15,674 nucleotides of DNA from assembly GCA_002699725.1 (NCBI GenBank), contig PACE01000033.1:9377-25050 (forward strand), given 5' to 3'. Made by a program: the position numbers and the translations under genes. Positions 1 to 7,015 of the stretch are shown here, piece by piece. The first letter of the stretch is position 1. Each line of letters begins with the position of its first letter. The notes beneath the pieces are model-generated. The model was not told the origin of the DNA. It did no database searches and saw nothing but the letters and a program-made list of their open reading frames with translations. This DNA is from Acidimicrobiaceae bacterium (GTDB lineage Bacteria; Actinomycetota; Acidimicrobiia; Acidimicrobiales; MedAcidi-G1).

Positions 1-21
1 CCAGATCTTCGAGATTCCCAC
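1..21 (-). CDS. etfA: Electron transfer flavoprotein alpha subunit, first 7 codons only
   Basis: Only the first seven codons are in the window, reading MGISKIW from a GTG at 21-19. A strong Shine-Dalgarno (AGGAGG) overlaps the stop codon of the upstream etfB and lies five bases before the GTG. Position directly after etfB, this ribosome site, and an N-terminus of the kind seen in EtfA (a first beta strand near 'SKIWV') support the call. EtfA would form the FAD-binding heterodimer with EtfB and pass electrons from acyl-CoA and similar dehydrogenases to ETF-quinone oxidoreductase. The identity is inferred mostly from synteny because so little sequence is visible. Confidence 0.6.
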
Positions 22-30
22 AACGGCCTC

Positions 31-810
31 CTAGATGATCTTCAGGTCGTCCAGGAACGCCAGGATGCGTTCGTGGGCGTCACCCTCGTCGTGAACGATC
101 TCGCCGGCCTCGCTGGCAGGAGCCTCGGTGATGTCGACGATCTCCTGGCGGGCGCCGGCCCAGCCGACGGTTGCGGGGTCGATGCCGAGTGCGGCCAGGT
201 CGAGTTCGTCGACCGGCTTGTTCTTGGCCGCCATGATCCCCTTGAAGGAGGGGTAGCGGGGCTCGACGACGCCGGCGGTGACCGAGACCACGCAGGGCAG
301 CGTGCACTCGATCTCGTCATAGCCGTCCTCGGTCTGGCGCTGCACCCTGGCGATGTCGTCGGAGACCTCGATCGACTTTGCGAAGGTGACCGACGGCAGG
401 TCGAGCAGTTCGGCGACCTGAACGGGGACGGTGCCGGTGTAGCCGTCGCTCGACTCGGTGGCGGTGATGACCAGGTCGGGCTCACAGCGCCGAATGGCGG
501 CGGCAAGGACCTTGGCGGTCGAAAGGGCGTCGGAGCCGGCCAGCGCCTCGTCGCTGACGAGGACGGCACTCCCGGCACCCATGGCGAGGGCGGTCCGCAG
601 TCCGCTGACCTCGTTGTTGGGCACCATGGAGACGAGGATGACCTCTCCTTCGCCGGCGGCGTCCACCAACTGGAGGCCCATCTCGACCCCGTACGAGTCG
701 GACTCATCGAGGATGAGCTTGACGTCCCGCTTGAGGGTCCTGGTCTCGGGGTCCATCCGGCCCGGATCTGCCGGGTCGGGGATCTGCTTCACACATACGA
801 CGACGTTCAT
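31..810 (-). CDS. etfB: Electron transfer flavoprotein beta subunit (EtfB/FixA)
   Basis: This 259-residue protein is the beta subunit of electron transfer flavoprotein, a soluble carrier that binds AMP, pairs with EtfA and accepts electrons from FAD-dependent dehydrogenases. It begins MNVVVCVKQIPDP, the usual EtfB first strand. It has a nucleotide-binding stretch ATESSDGYTG and carries the family signature near residue 190 (VEPRYPSFKGIMAAKNK). The length is typical. The ATG at 810-808 was chosen because the family motif starts there. An in-frame GTG at 834 would add eight residues with no homology-like content. etfA follows with a Shine-Dalgarno overlapping this stop, so the two are co-translated. 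No TANNNT element is obvious upstream, unlike several neighbouring units. Confidence is high for function and moderate for the exact start. Confidence 0.96.
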   Translation of the reverse strand: MNVVVCVKQIPDPADPGRMDPETRTLKRDVKLILDESDSYGVEMGLQLVDAAGEGEVILVSMVPNNEVSGLRTALAMGAGSAVLVSDEALAGSDALSTAKVLAAAIRRCEPDLVITATESSDGYTGTVPVQVAELLDLPSVTFAKSIEVSDDIARVQRQTEDGYDEIECTLPCVVSVTAGVVEPRYPSFKGIMAAKNKPVDELDLAALGIDPATVGWAGARQEIVDITEAPASEAGEIVHDEGDAHERILAFLDDLKII

Positions 811-878
811 AAGGTCGGAGTCTGGCGGCTCCACGGCGCTTTCCCGCCATCAGCCGGGACCGAAATGCGTCACACGCG

Positions 879-890
879 ATGGCCGGCCAT
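879..890. promoter_or_regulatory. 12-bp perfect palindrome midway between etfB and the lipid kinase
   Basis: ATGGCCGGCCAT is a perfect inverted repeat lying almost exactly midway between the divergent starts at 810 and 958. The 147-base divergent intergenic region holds no other structure I can see apart from the -10 element of the kinase. It may be an operator, but GC-rich palindromes of this size also arise by chance. Confidence 0.25.
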
Positions 891-944
891 TCCATGTCGG
901 AGCGTTTGCTGCCGACGACGAATCCACGGTGAGTGTGGCGCCGG

Positions 945-950
945 TACCCT
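945..950 (+). promoter_or_regulatory. -10 element of leaderless lipid kinase gene
   Basis: TACCCT matches the TANNNT -10 consensus and ends seven bases before the ATG at 958. Transcription would then start at or next to the A of the start codon, giving a leaderless mRNA. No Shine-Dalgarno is present upstream of this start, which fits. Confidence 0.6.
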
Positions 951-957
951 CGCCGAC

Positions 958-1944
958 ATGAAGATCCTGCTCGTGGTCAACCCGTCGGCCTCGTCGGTCA
1001 CGGCCCGAACCCGGATCGTGATCCAGAAGGCCCTGTCGGCCGACCACCGCCTCGAGGTGGTGGCCACCAGCCGGCGCGGCCACGCCACCCGCCTGGCCCA
1101 GAGCGCTGCCAACGACGGCATGGATGCTGTCGTGGTACTCGGCGGCGACGGCACCCTCAACGAGGCGGCCAACGGGCTGGTGGGCACCGAGACCGCCCTC
1201 GCCGCCGTGCCGGGCGGGTCGACCAACGTATTCGCCCGCACGCTCGGCCTGCCCGACGATCCCGTCGAGGCCACCGGAGCGCTGCTCGACGCCATCGAGG
1301 CCGGCTCGGTTCGCCGGGTCGGCCTGGGCTGCGTCAACGACCGCTACTTCCTGTTCCACGCCGGTGTCGGGTTCGACGCTGCGGTGGTCGAGCAGGTCGA
1401 ACGCAGGGGCGGGCTGCTCAAGCGCTTCGCCGGCCATCCGCTATTCGTGGCCGCAGCCGTCGACACCTGGATCCGCCACTACGACAGGCGATCCCCGGCC
1501 TTCCGGGTCTCGAGCCGATCCGTCCACGAGGCGCCGGGCGACGGCCCGGGCGAAGTCGACGACTTCGGCGAGGAGTCGGCCGTCGAGGGCCTGATGGCCG
1601 TGTGCCTCAACACCGACCCCTATACCTACCTCGGCACCCGGGGCCTCTCGCTGGCTCCCGAAGCCCGACTCGACACGCCCCTCGCCATGGTGACCCTCAC
1701 GTCGCTCTCACCGGGCCGGTTGTTGCCCGTGCTGGCGGCGGCTGCTGGCCTGAGGGGAACCGTCGCCGGCAGCCCCGTCGTCGATGTGCGCACCGACGTG
1801 GCCGAGGCACTGCTGGTCCCCCTCCGGCCGGTGCCATGGCAGGTCGACGGCGACCACCTCGGAGATGCCGAGGAACTCAGGTTCCGCCATGTGCCCGACG
1901 CCCTGGACCTCGTCGTCCCCCTCGGCTCGTCAGCGTTCTCGTAG
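958..1944 (+). CDS. YegS/DAGK-type lipid kinase
   Basis: This 328-residue protein belongs to the diacylglycerol kinase catalytic family (YegS/BmrU/DgkB type), which phosphorylates diacylglycerol or related lipids with ATP. It opens with MKILLVVNPSAS, the usual first strand. It contains the nucleotide-binding motif GGDGTLNEAANGL (about residues 62-74) and PGGSTNVFARTLGLP (about 84-98), where most family members have PGGTANDFA. A beta-rich C-terminal domain follows. There is no signal peptide or membrane span, so it should act at the inner face of the membrane. The start at 958 is fixed by the motif and by a TANNNT element seven bases upstream. The frame is open further upstream, but that stretch lies antisense to etfB. 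It converges on the phosphodiesterase gene with a 30-base gap and no visible terminator. The lipid substrate cannot be told from sequence. Confidence 0.9.
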   Translation: MKILLVVNPSASSVTARTRIVIQKALSADHRLEVVATSRRGHATRLAQSAANDGMDAVVVLGGDGTLNEAANGLVGTETALAAVPGGSTNVFARTLGLPDDPVEATGALLDAIEAGSVRRVGLGCVNDRYFLFHAGVGFDAAVVEQVERRGGLLKRFAGHPLFVAAAVDTWIRHYDRRSPAFRVSSRSVHEAPGDGPGEVDDFGEESAVEGLMAVCLNTDPYTYLGTRGLSLAPEARLDTPLAMVTLTSLSPGRLLPVLAAAAGLRGTVAGSPVVDVRTDVAEALLVPLRPVPWQVDGDHLGDAEELRFRHVPDALDLVVPLGSSAFS

Positions 1945-1974
1945 GTACACGGCCCAGCCCTGGCGGAACCCCGT

Positions 1975-2679
1975 CTACGCGTCGAGCGTCCGACGCAACA
2001 GTCCCGGGTCGTTGCTGATGATCCCTTCGACGCCCCAGCCGGCAAGTTCGACCATGCGGTCCGGCTCGTCGACGGTCCACACCACGACCCGGAGTCCCCG
2101 GTCGTGAGCGTGCTCGACCAGGCGGAGGTCGACCAGTCCGTCCCAGGGACAGATGGCGCCGTGCCCGTGGGCGATGGTGCGCTCGAGGAGAAGGTCGGCG
2201 GTGTAGCGCTCGGCCACGATCCAACCGCTCGGAAGGCCCGGGTCCGTGGCCCGGATCAGGTCGACGGCGGCGATGTCGAACGACGACACGAGCAGTTGCT
2301 CCGGTGGCCGGTAGGCCGAGGCGAGTCCTACGACCGCGTCGCAGACCAGGTGGACGTCCTCGTGGTCGGGGTCGCCCGGGAGGTGCTTGATCTCGACGTT
2401 GACGCCCATGCCTTCGCAGGCCTCGAATGCCTCGGCCAGCGTGGGAACCTCGCCCGGCAGGTCTCCTGAGGCCGAATCGCGGATGAGGCGCCCGTCGGCG
2501 AGGTGGGCGTCGTGGTGGGCCACCAGGACGTCATCGGCGGTACGTCGCACGTCGAGTTCGACCCAGTCGGCTCCCTGCTCGAGCGCCGAGCGATAGGAGG
2601 CGACGGTGTTGTCGGGATGGTTCGCCGAGTCGCCACGATGGGCGATCACGAGGGGGCGGGCGGATTCGGGGCTCATCAT
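1975..2679 (-). CDS. Glycerophosphodiester phosphodiesterase (UgpQ-like)
   Basis: This 234-residue enzyme should hydrolyse glycerophosphodiesters to glycerol-3-phosphate and an alcohol. The GDPD fold residues are all visible: the HRG motif (His14), the E-x-D metal ligands (Glu41, Asp43 in WVELDVRRTAD), the catalytic HHD at 55-57, EIK at 96-98, and a C-terminal VVWTVDEPDRM strand. No signal peptide is present, so it is probably cytosolic, like UgpQ. The ATG at 2679 was chosen; a TTG three codons upstream also opens the frame. A TAGATT element (2693-2688) ends eight bases before this ATG, so it may have its own leaderless promoter. It also lies 48 bases behind the histidine kinase and could be read through from it. 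Together with the convergent lipid kinase it makes a small lipid-turnover neighbourhood, but they are not one operon. Confidence 0.93.
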   Translation of the reverse strand: MMSPESARPLVIAHRGDSANHPDNTVASYRSALEQGADWVELDVRRTADDVLVAHHDAHLADGRLIRDSASGDLPGEVPTLAEAFEACEGMGVNVEIKHLPGDPDHEDVHLVCDAVVGLASAYRPPEQLLVSSFDIAAVDLIRATDPGLPSGWIVAERYTADLLLERTIAHGHGAICPWDGLVDLRLVEHAHDRGLRVVVWTVDEPDRMVELAGWGVEGIISNDPGLLRRTLDA

Positions 2680-2727
2680 CTCCGGCAAATCTAGTTGCCG
2701 ACGGCAGCGACGGGAATCAGGCCCGGA

Positions 2728-4233
2728 TCACGCACGCGGGTCGCGGGCGTCGTCGAGCGGGCTGACCAGTCGACTGGAGGGGATCCGCACCTCGGCGACC
2801 GTTCCGTCGTCGTCGCCCTGGCGGAGGCTGATGGTTCCTCCCAACTCCACCTCGACGAAGGTCCGCACAAGGGTGAGGCCGAGGCCGGTCGCGTCGGAGA
2901 GGTCGAAATCGTCGGGAAGCCCGATGCCGTCGTCGACGACGTCGATGACGAGCACGTCCGGCCGCCGGTCGAGCGAGACCTCAACCCGGCCGGGCGACCC
3001 GTCCTCAGGTGCGAACGATCCGACGAAGGCGTGGTCGACGGCATTCTGGATCAGTTCGGTGACGACCACGGCAAGCGTGGTGGTGACCTGGGCGGGGAGG
3101 ATCCCGGCATCGCCCGTCACCTCGAAGTGCAGTGGCCGCTCGGGCATCGAGACGCTCTCCTCGACCACACGCACGAGTGGTTTGACGATCTCGGTGAACG
3201 AAACGTCGTGGTCGGCACTCTGGGCCAATGCCTCGTGCACGACCGAGATGGCGCCGATCCGGCGGACCGACTCCCCGACCGCTGCACGGGCCTCGTCGGA
3301 CGTGAGCCGGCGGGCCTGGAGTCGCAACAGCGACGAGATGGTCTGGAGGTTGTTCTTGACCCGGTGGTGGACCTCACGGATGGTGGCGTCCTTCGACACC
3401 AGCAGGCGGTCGCGGCGGCGCAGGTCGGTGACGTCGCGCACCAGCACGATGGCGCCCGTGGCCCGCCCCTCGTCGAATAACGGCAAGCAGTGACTGACGA
3501 CGGTCGTCTCGGTGCCCCGGACGACCTCTTCGATGACGGAGGTGCGCTTGGCGAATGCCGAGCGGAGCGTCTCGGGACCGAGCCCCGAGTCATCGAGGCG
3601 GGCACCGACGACGGCCCGGTGCATGCCCATTCTGTGCATCACGGAGACGGCGTTCGGCGAGGCGAACTCGATGCGGCCCTCGCGGTCGACGAGCAGCAGG
3701 CCGTCGCCCACCCGGGGGGTCCGGTGGCGGAAGCGCTCCTCGTCCCGATAGGGGAACTCGCCCCGGTCGAGCATGAGGGCGAAGCGGTCGAACACCGACA
3801 GGTAGGTGCGTTCCTGTTCGCTCATCGGCCGGTCGCCGGGTCGATGGCGTTCACGGGCCAGCACGGCGATGGTCTCGTCACCACGTCGCACAGGCACCAC
3901 CTTGAGGGCGATGTCGCGGTCGACGCCGACGTGGATGCTGCCCTCGACGATGCGCTTCTCGTCGAGGCACTCGGCGATCAGCGGCCTCCGACTGCGTCGG
4001 AACACCTGGCCGACGAGGTCGGCCCGGTAGAGGGTGGTGCCGGTGGTCGGCCGGACGTGGCCGAGCAGAACCAGTGGCGACTCGAGCTCGTCGGTCTCCG
4101 GGGCGTAGAGCAGCAGGTCAGCGAAGGAGAGGTCAGCGAGCAGGGCCCATGAGCCGGTGAGGTCCTGGAGGTGGGCGACGTCGTCCTCCCCGAGGCCGGT
4201 CCGGGTCCGGCAGAGCTCGGCCAGCGTCGCCAT
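2728..4233 (-). CDS. pdtaS: PdtaS-like sensor histidine kinase
   Basis: This 501-residue cytosolic kinase has the architecture of actinobacterial PdtaS, as does its length. Residues about 1-150 form the N-terminal GAF-like sensor (H_kinase_N). About 175-280 is a PAS domain (GDGLLLVDREGRIEFASPNA). About 285-365 is a HisKA_2 dimerisation domain with the phosphoacceptor region EVHHRVKNNLQT (His290 the likely site). About 390-490 is the HATPase with N-box ELIQNAVDHA and G-boxes DDGIGLP and TGLGL. No membrane span is visible. Known PdtaS phosphorylates PdtaR, an ANTAR-domain RNA-binding antiterminator; no pdtaR lies in this window. The ATG is six bases after TAGGCT, so the mRNA is probably leaderless. 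The phosphodiesterase gene follows at 48 bases. The signal it senses cannot be inferred here. Confidence 0.92.
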   Translation of the reverse strand: MATLAELCRTRTGLGEDDVAHLQDLTGSWALLADLSFADLLLYAPETDELESPLVLLGHVRPTTGTTLYRADLVGQVFRRSRRPLIAECLDEKRIVEGSIHVGVDRDIALKVVPVRRGDETIAVLARERHRPGDRPMSEQERTYLSVFDRFALMLDRGEFPYRDEERFRHRTPRVGDGLLLVDREGRIEFASPNAVSVMHRMGMHRAVVGARLDDSGLGPETLRSAFAKRTSVIEEVVRGTETTVVSHCLPLFDEGRATGAIVLVRDVTDLRRRDRLLVSKDATIREVHHRVKNNLQTISSLLRLQARRLTSDEARAAVGESVRRIGAISVVHEALAQSADHDVSFTEIVKPLVRVVEESVSMPERPLHFEVTGDAGILPAQVTTTLAVVVTELIQNAVDHAFVGSFAPEDGSPGRVEVSLDRRPDVLVIDVVDDGIGLPDDFDLSDATGLGLTLVRTFVEVELGGTISLRQGDDDGTVAEVRIPSSRLVSPLDDARDPRA

Positions 4234-4239
4234 GGGAGG

Positions 4240-4245
4240 AGCCTA
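4240..4245 (-). promoter_or_regulatory. -10 element of leaderless pdtaS
   Basis: On the minus strand TAGGCT (TANNNT) is followed by six bases and the ATG at 4233. The same hexamer stands before the SufR-like gene. It indicates a transcript starting at the initiation codon. Confidence 0.65.
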
Positions 4246-4434
4246 CGGGCGAGGCGCTGACGCCCAGTCCGAACTCATCAGCCCAGGAGCGCGTCCGGCG
4301 CTGGATCGAACTGGCCAAAGAGAAGTTGGAGAAACTTCAGGGGTGTCGACACGAGGATACGAGCCACCTTCACCGCTCCCCGTATGGAATTCGCCGTGGG
4401 TCCTGCAGACGTACGGGCGGCGAATCGAAAGCCG
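4246..4434. other. Intergenic region upstream of pdtaS
   Basis: This stretch lies between pdtaS and the 327-residue protein, both on the minus strand. It holds no recognisable RNA, terminator or repeat. A 31-codon minus-strand reading frame (4278-4373, GTG start) would give a hydrophobic peptide beginning MKVARILVSTPLKF, with a GGGGAG purine run too close to the start to be a convincing ribosome site. On the plus strand a short stretch reads as amphipathic helix (RWIELAKEKLEKLQ) but has no good start. I would not call either as a gene. Confidence 0.5.
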
Positions 4435-5418
4435 TCAGTCGGAGCGGTAGCCGCTCCAGCGGGCGGCCAGGGCACTACGAAACCCCGTGTCGGCCAGGGC
4501 ATCGGCGACGTCCGTCGGCGACGGTGCATCCAACTCGGCGGCCAGGACTCGAACGGCCTCAGCCACCGTCAACCCGTCACCGGTCTCGGCGGCTACCCGG
4601 GTTGCGTCGTCGGCGTAGACCCTGGCCTTCCACGACAACGAGAGGCGCACCTCGTCGTCCGTGTACTCCGCCAGGGTCGCACCGGCCTCTATGACCGACC
4701 AGGCACCCTCCACGTGGTCGAGGGTGGTGTCGATGGTCAGGCCGGTCGGCGGCCGCGCTCCGGCGGGTCCGATGCGTTCCACCTGGTGGTGCATGAAGTC
4801 GTTGTCGCCCACGACGGCGGTATTCCACATGTTCTCGTGGCGAATGCTGTCGGCCCCACGGCCTTTGGGCCAATAGCGGAAGAATCCCCTTTCGCCGGTG
4901 TGGAACCAGGCCACCGCGGTGGCAATCGAGATGCGGGCATCCTCGAACAGACCCGACGACCCCATGGCCTGCAGCAGCCACCCGGGAGCATTGGTGCGGT
5001 CGACGCCCACGAACTCGGCGATGTCGACATGCGAGAAGCCCTGTCCGGGCATGGGGGTGGAGAGATTCACGTACACGTGCTCGGGCACCACCACCTCGGC
5101 GTCGAACATGTGGTGCGCTGCCTCGATGAAACGCTGATGGTCGAGCATGGCCGACGCATCGTCGATCAACGCGTGTCCTCCGACCGCCCAGTCGCCCCGC
5201 CACGTCGGACCCACCAGGCCGGGCGGCACGTCGGCGTTGGTGCGGAAGGTGCCGTCGGCGGCGGTGTCGGCAGGCTGTCCGGTCACCAGGTACCGGGCCG
5301 GCATGAAGTAGGGACCGTGGGCACGGGCCAGGTCTCGGATGTGGTCCGGGTCGGCAACCACATCGTCGATCAGCACCGGCTCCAGGCAACCGTTGGGTCG
5401 CTCGACGCGGACCATCAC
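4435..5418 (-). CDS. Unrecognised 327-residue protein with HxD...H pattern
   Basis: I do not recognise the family. The protein has no signal peptide or membrane span and is predicted soluble. The middle contains VYVNLSTPMPGQGFSHVDIAEF (residues 115-136; His130 and Asp132), then WNTAVVGDNDFMHHQVERIG (198-217; His210/211), then DEVRLSLSWKARVY (255-268; Arg258). The order N...G...HxD, a distal G...H.V, and a late R.SLSW resembles Fe(II)/2-oxoglutarate oxygenases of the jelly-roll fold, with His130, Asp132 and His210/211 as possible metal ligands. The Arg is further from the distal His than usual, so this is a hypothesis. The C-terminal 50 residues look like a small helical domain. The GTG at 5418 was chosen because TAGGGT ends six bases before it; an ATG directly follows as codon 2. 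It seems to be its own transcription unit. Confidence 0.8.
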   Translation of the reverse strand: MMVRVERPNGCLEPVLIDDVVADPDHIRDLARAHGPYFMPARYLVTGQPADTAADGTFRTNADVPPGLVGPTWRGDWAVGGHALIDDASAMLDHQRFIEAAHHMFDAEVVVPEHVYVNLSTPMPGQGFSHVDIAEFVGVDRTNAPGWLLQAMGSSGLFEDARISIATAVAWFHTGERGFFRYWPKGRGADSIRHENMWNTAVVGDNDFMHHQVERIGPAGARPPTGLTIDTTLDHVEGAWSVIEAGATLAEYTDDEVRLSLSWKARVYADDATRVAAETGDGLTVAEAVRVLAAELDAPSPTDVADALADTGFRSALAARWSGYRSD

Positions 5419-5424
5419 ATACGA

Positions 5425-5430
5425 ACCCTA
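5425..5430 (-). promoter_or_regulatory. -10 element of leaderless gene at 5418
   Basis: TAGGGT on the minus strand is followed by six bases and GTG at 5418. The spacing decides between the GTG and the adjacent ATG in favour of GTG and predicts a leaderless transcript. Confidence 0.6.
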
Positions 5431-5523
5431 CTTGTGCGGGCCAAGCGCCGACCTCGCTCCTGAGGAGTGGCGACACCAGGCGGGGAGCAGGTCGCTACCA
5501 GCCTCGCCGATGCGCCGCCCGGC

Positions 5524-5751
5524 TCAGCTGAAGCCGAAGGGCTTGATGCCGTCGCCGGGGTCGATGTCGATGTAGGCGATCTTGTCGGCCGGGACGCCGA
5601 CGGTGCGGCCCTTGGCGTCGGTGAGCCAGAGCACGGAACCTTCGCCCACTGCGGCCTCGACGTCGGCCTTCAGGGCTGCGCCGTCCGTGTCCTCGGGCAG
5701 TTCGAGGGCGAGTTCCTTGGCGGTGTTGACCACGCCGATGCGGATGTCCAT
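5524..5751 (-). CDS. DUF3107 family small protein
   Basis: This 75-residue soluble protein matches the DUF3107 family, small proteins of unknown function widespread in actinobacteria. It starts MDIRIGVVNTAKELALELPE and ends with a strand reading GRTVGVPADKIAYIDIDPGD and a short aromatic tail (PFGFS), all typical of the family. It follows mrp by 23 bases, so the two should share a transcript. A Shine-Dalgarno (AGAGGAAG) stands a few bases before the ATG, as expected for an operon-internal gene. Proximity to mrp hints at a link with Fe-S metabolism, but that is inference only. The family call is strong; the function is unknown. Confidence 0.88.
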   Translation of the reverse strand: MDIRIGVVNTAKELALELPEDTDGAALKADVEAAVGEGSVLWLTDAKGRTVGVPADKIAYIDIDPGDGIKPFGFS

Positions 5752-5774
5752 GTGCTTCCTCTTCTACGAGTGGG

Positions 5775-6917
5775 CTAAGAGAGCAGTTTCAGTTCGGGGT
5801 GGGCGCGCTTGGAAGACTTCATCTCCTCGTCGAGCACCCGGGCCATCTCGGCGAACACGGCGCCCGCCTCGGTCTCGGGTCGGGCGGCGACGGGGTTGCC
5901 GTTGTCGGAACCCTCGCGCAGTTCGGGGATGAGCGGCACCTGGCCGATGAAGCGCACGCCGAGTTGCTCAGCAAGTTCGGCGCCACCGCCGGAGCCGAAC
6001 AGCTCGTAGCGGGTGCCGTCGTCACCGGTGAACCAGGACATGTTCTCGATGACGCCCTTGACGGTGATGCGCACTTTCTCCGCCATGTAGGCGGCCCGCT
6101 GCGCCACCTTCTGCGCGACCGGCTGCGGCGTGGTGACGATGTACATCTCGGCGGTCGGCAGGAAGCCGGCCAACGAGATCGAGATGTCGCCGGTACCGGG
6201 GGGAAGGTCGACCAGCAGGTACTCGGGCTCGTCCCAGTAGACGTCGGTGAGGAACTGCTCGAGCGCCTTGTGGAGCATCGGGCCCCGCCAGATGACGGGC
6301 TGATCCTCGTCGGCGAAGAATCCCATCGAGATGCAGCGCACACCATGGGACTCGGGTGGGACGAGCATCTCGTCGATGACCACGGGGGGCTGGTCGACAC
6401 CGAGCATGCGCGGGATCGAGAAGCCCCAGACGTCGGCGTCGACGACCGCCACATCGCGGCCCCGTTGGGCCAACGCCACAGCCAGGTTGGTGGTGATCGA
6501 CGACTTTCCGACGCCACCCTTGCCGGAGGCGATGAGCAGCACCCGGGTGCGGCCGCCAGCCTTGCTGAACGGAATCTCTCGGCCCTCGGAGTGCCCGTGG
6601 GTGGGGTTCGTTCCGGCGGTGGCGGCGGGGTTGCCGTGGAGCATCGTGCGGACGGCCTCGCGCTGCCCGTCGGTCATGACGGTGAATTCGACGACCACCG
6701 AGCCGACGCCGTCGAGTGGGGCGACGGCCTCGCTGACGGAGCGCTGGATCTCGGCCTTGAGGGGGCAGCCGGGCACGGTGAGGGCGACGGTGACGCCTAC
6801 CATGCCGCCGTCGATGGCGATCTTCTCGACCATGCCGAGGTCGACGATGCTGCGACGTAACTCGGGGTCCTGGACGGGCCGGAGCGCCTCGGTGACCTGG
6901 GCTTCAGTAACGGTCAC
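5775..6917 (-). CDS. mrp: Mrp/ApbC family Fe-S cluster carrier ATPase with DUF59 domain
   Basis: This 380-residue protein binds and delivers Fe-S clusters in an ATP-dependent way (Mrp/ApbC/Nbp35 family). Residues 1-80 are a DUF59 (MIP18) domain with the conserved VPGCPLK (Cys51). The P-loop ATPase follows, with deviant Walker A GKGGVGKSS (132-140), switch DADVWGFSIPRMLG, VDLPPGTGD (246-254) and TTPQPVAQ. The place where many members carry a cluster-binding CxxC (after IENMS, 290-294) reads WFTGDDGTRYELFG and has no cysteine, a variant I believe is common in actinobacteria. The start is GTG 6917, where the DUF59 begins; the frame upstream has no ATG, GTG or TTG before a stop. AGGA lies a few bases upstream. 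It is first in an operon with the DUF3107 gene and diverges from the SufR-like regulator. Confidence 0.94.
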   Translation of the reverse strand: MTVTEAQVTEALRPVQDPELRRSIVDLGMVEKIAIDGGMVGVTVALTVPGCPLKAEIQRSVSEAVAPLDGVGSVVVEFTVMTDGQREAVRTMLHGNPAATAGTNPTHGHSEGREIPFSKAGGRTRVLLIASGKGGVGKSSITTNLAVALAQRGRDVAVVDADVWGFSIPRMLGVDQPPVVIDEMLVPPESHGVRCISMGFFADEDQPVIWRGPMLHKALEQFLTDVYWDEPEYLLVDLPPGTGDISISLAGFLPTAEMYIVTTPQPVAQKVAQRAAYMAEKVRITVKGVIENMSWFTGDDGTRYELFGSGGGAELAEQLGVRFIGQVPLIPELREGSDNGNPVAARPETEAGAVFAEMARVLDEEMKSSKRAHPELKLLS

Positions 6918-6994
6918 AGCGTTCCTGGGGGGCTCGACGGGCTGCTTCTGCAGGTTTTCGTGGGCACCGGACCTTCTCTCGAGAGGCCGGGCAT
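6914..6994 (-). CDS. Possible 26-codon leader ORF upstream of mrp
   Basis: An ATG at 6994 opens a 26-codon frame reading MPGLSREGPVPTKTCRSSPS and a short Pro-rich tail. Its TGA overlaps the GTG start of mrp (GTGA), a layout that permits translational coupling. The ATG lies ten bases after the minus-strand TAGCCT element, so it would be near the 5' end of the mrp transcript. It contains one cysteine and no recognisable domain. The composition is like a chance frame in GC-rich DNA, so confidence is low. Confidence 0.2.
   Translation of the reverse strand: MPGLSREGPVPTKTCRSSPSSPPGTL
6976..6985. promoter_or_regulatory. Palindrome CTCTCGAGAG in sufR-like/mrp divergent region
   Basis: A perfect ten-base palindrome sits 18 bases upstream of the plus-strand TAGGCT, roughly where a -35 contact would be, and in the 5' leader of mrp on the other strand. 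That is a sensible place for the operator of an autoregulating repressor. It does not match any SufR site that I can name. Confidence 0.3.
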
Positions 6995-7003
6995 CGGGTT
7001 CGT

Positions 7004-7009
7004 TAGGCT
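7004..7009 (+). promoter_or_regulatory. -10 element of leaderless SufR-like gene
   Basis: TAGGCT is followed by six bases and the GTG at 7016, so the transcript should start at the initiation codon. It lies within the symmetric sequence TTAGGCTAA (7003-7011). Confidence 0.65.
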
Positions 7010-7010
7010 A
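7005..7010 (-). promoter_or_regulatory. Candidate -10 element of mrp operon, overlapping the opposite -10
   Basis: The minus strand of the same symmetric sequence reads TAGCCT, also TANNNT. It overlaps the plus-strand element by five bases. A transcript from here would carry a leader of roughly 80 bases before mrp. No other minus-strand TANNNT was seen nearer to mrp. Confidence 0.45.
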
Positions 7011-7015
7011 ACCGG

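Noticed and set aside
73..957. A 295-codon extension upstream of the lipid kinase
   Set aside because: It is antisense to etfB, has no homology-like content, and the lipid kinase motif plus TANNNT element fix the start at 958.
4384..5463. Plus-strand 359-codon frame opposite the 327-residue protein
   Set aside because: The minus-strand frame has protein-like composition and a fitting promoter; the plus frame is rich in His, Gly and Arg and has no domain.
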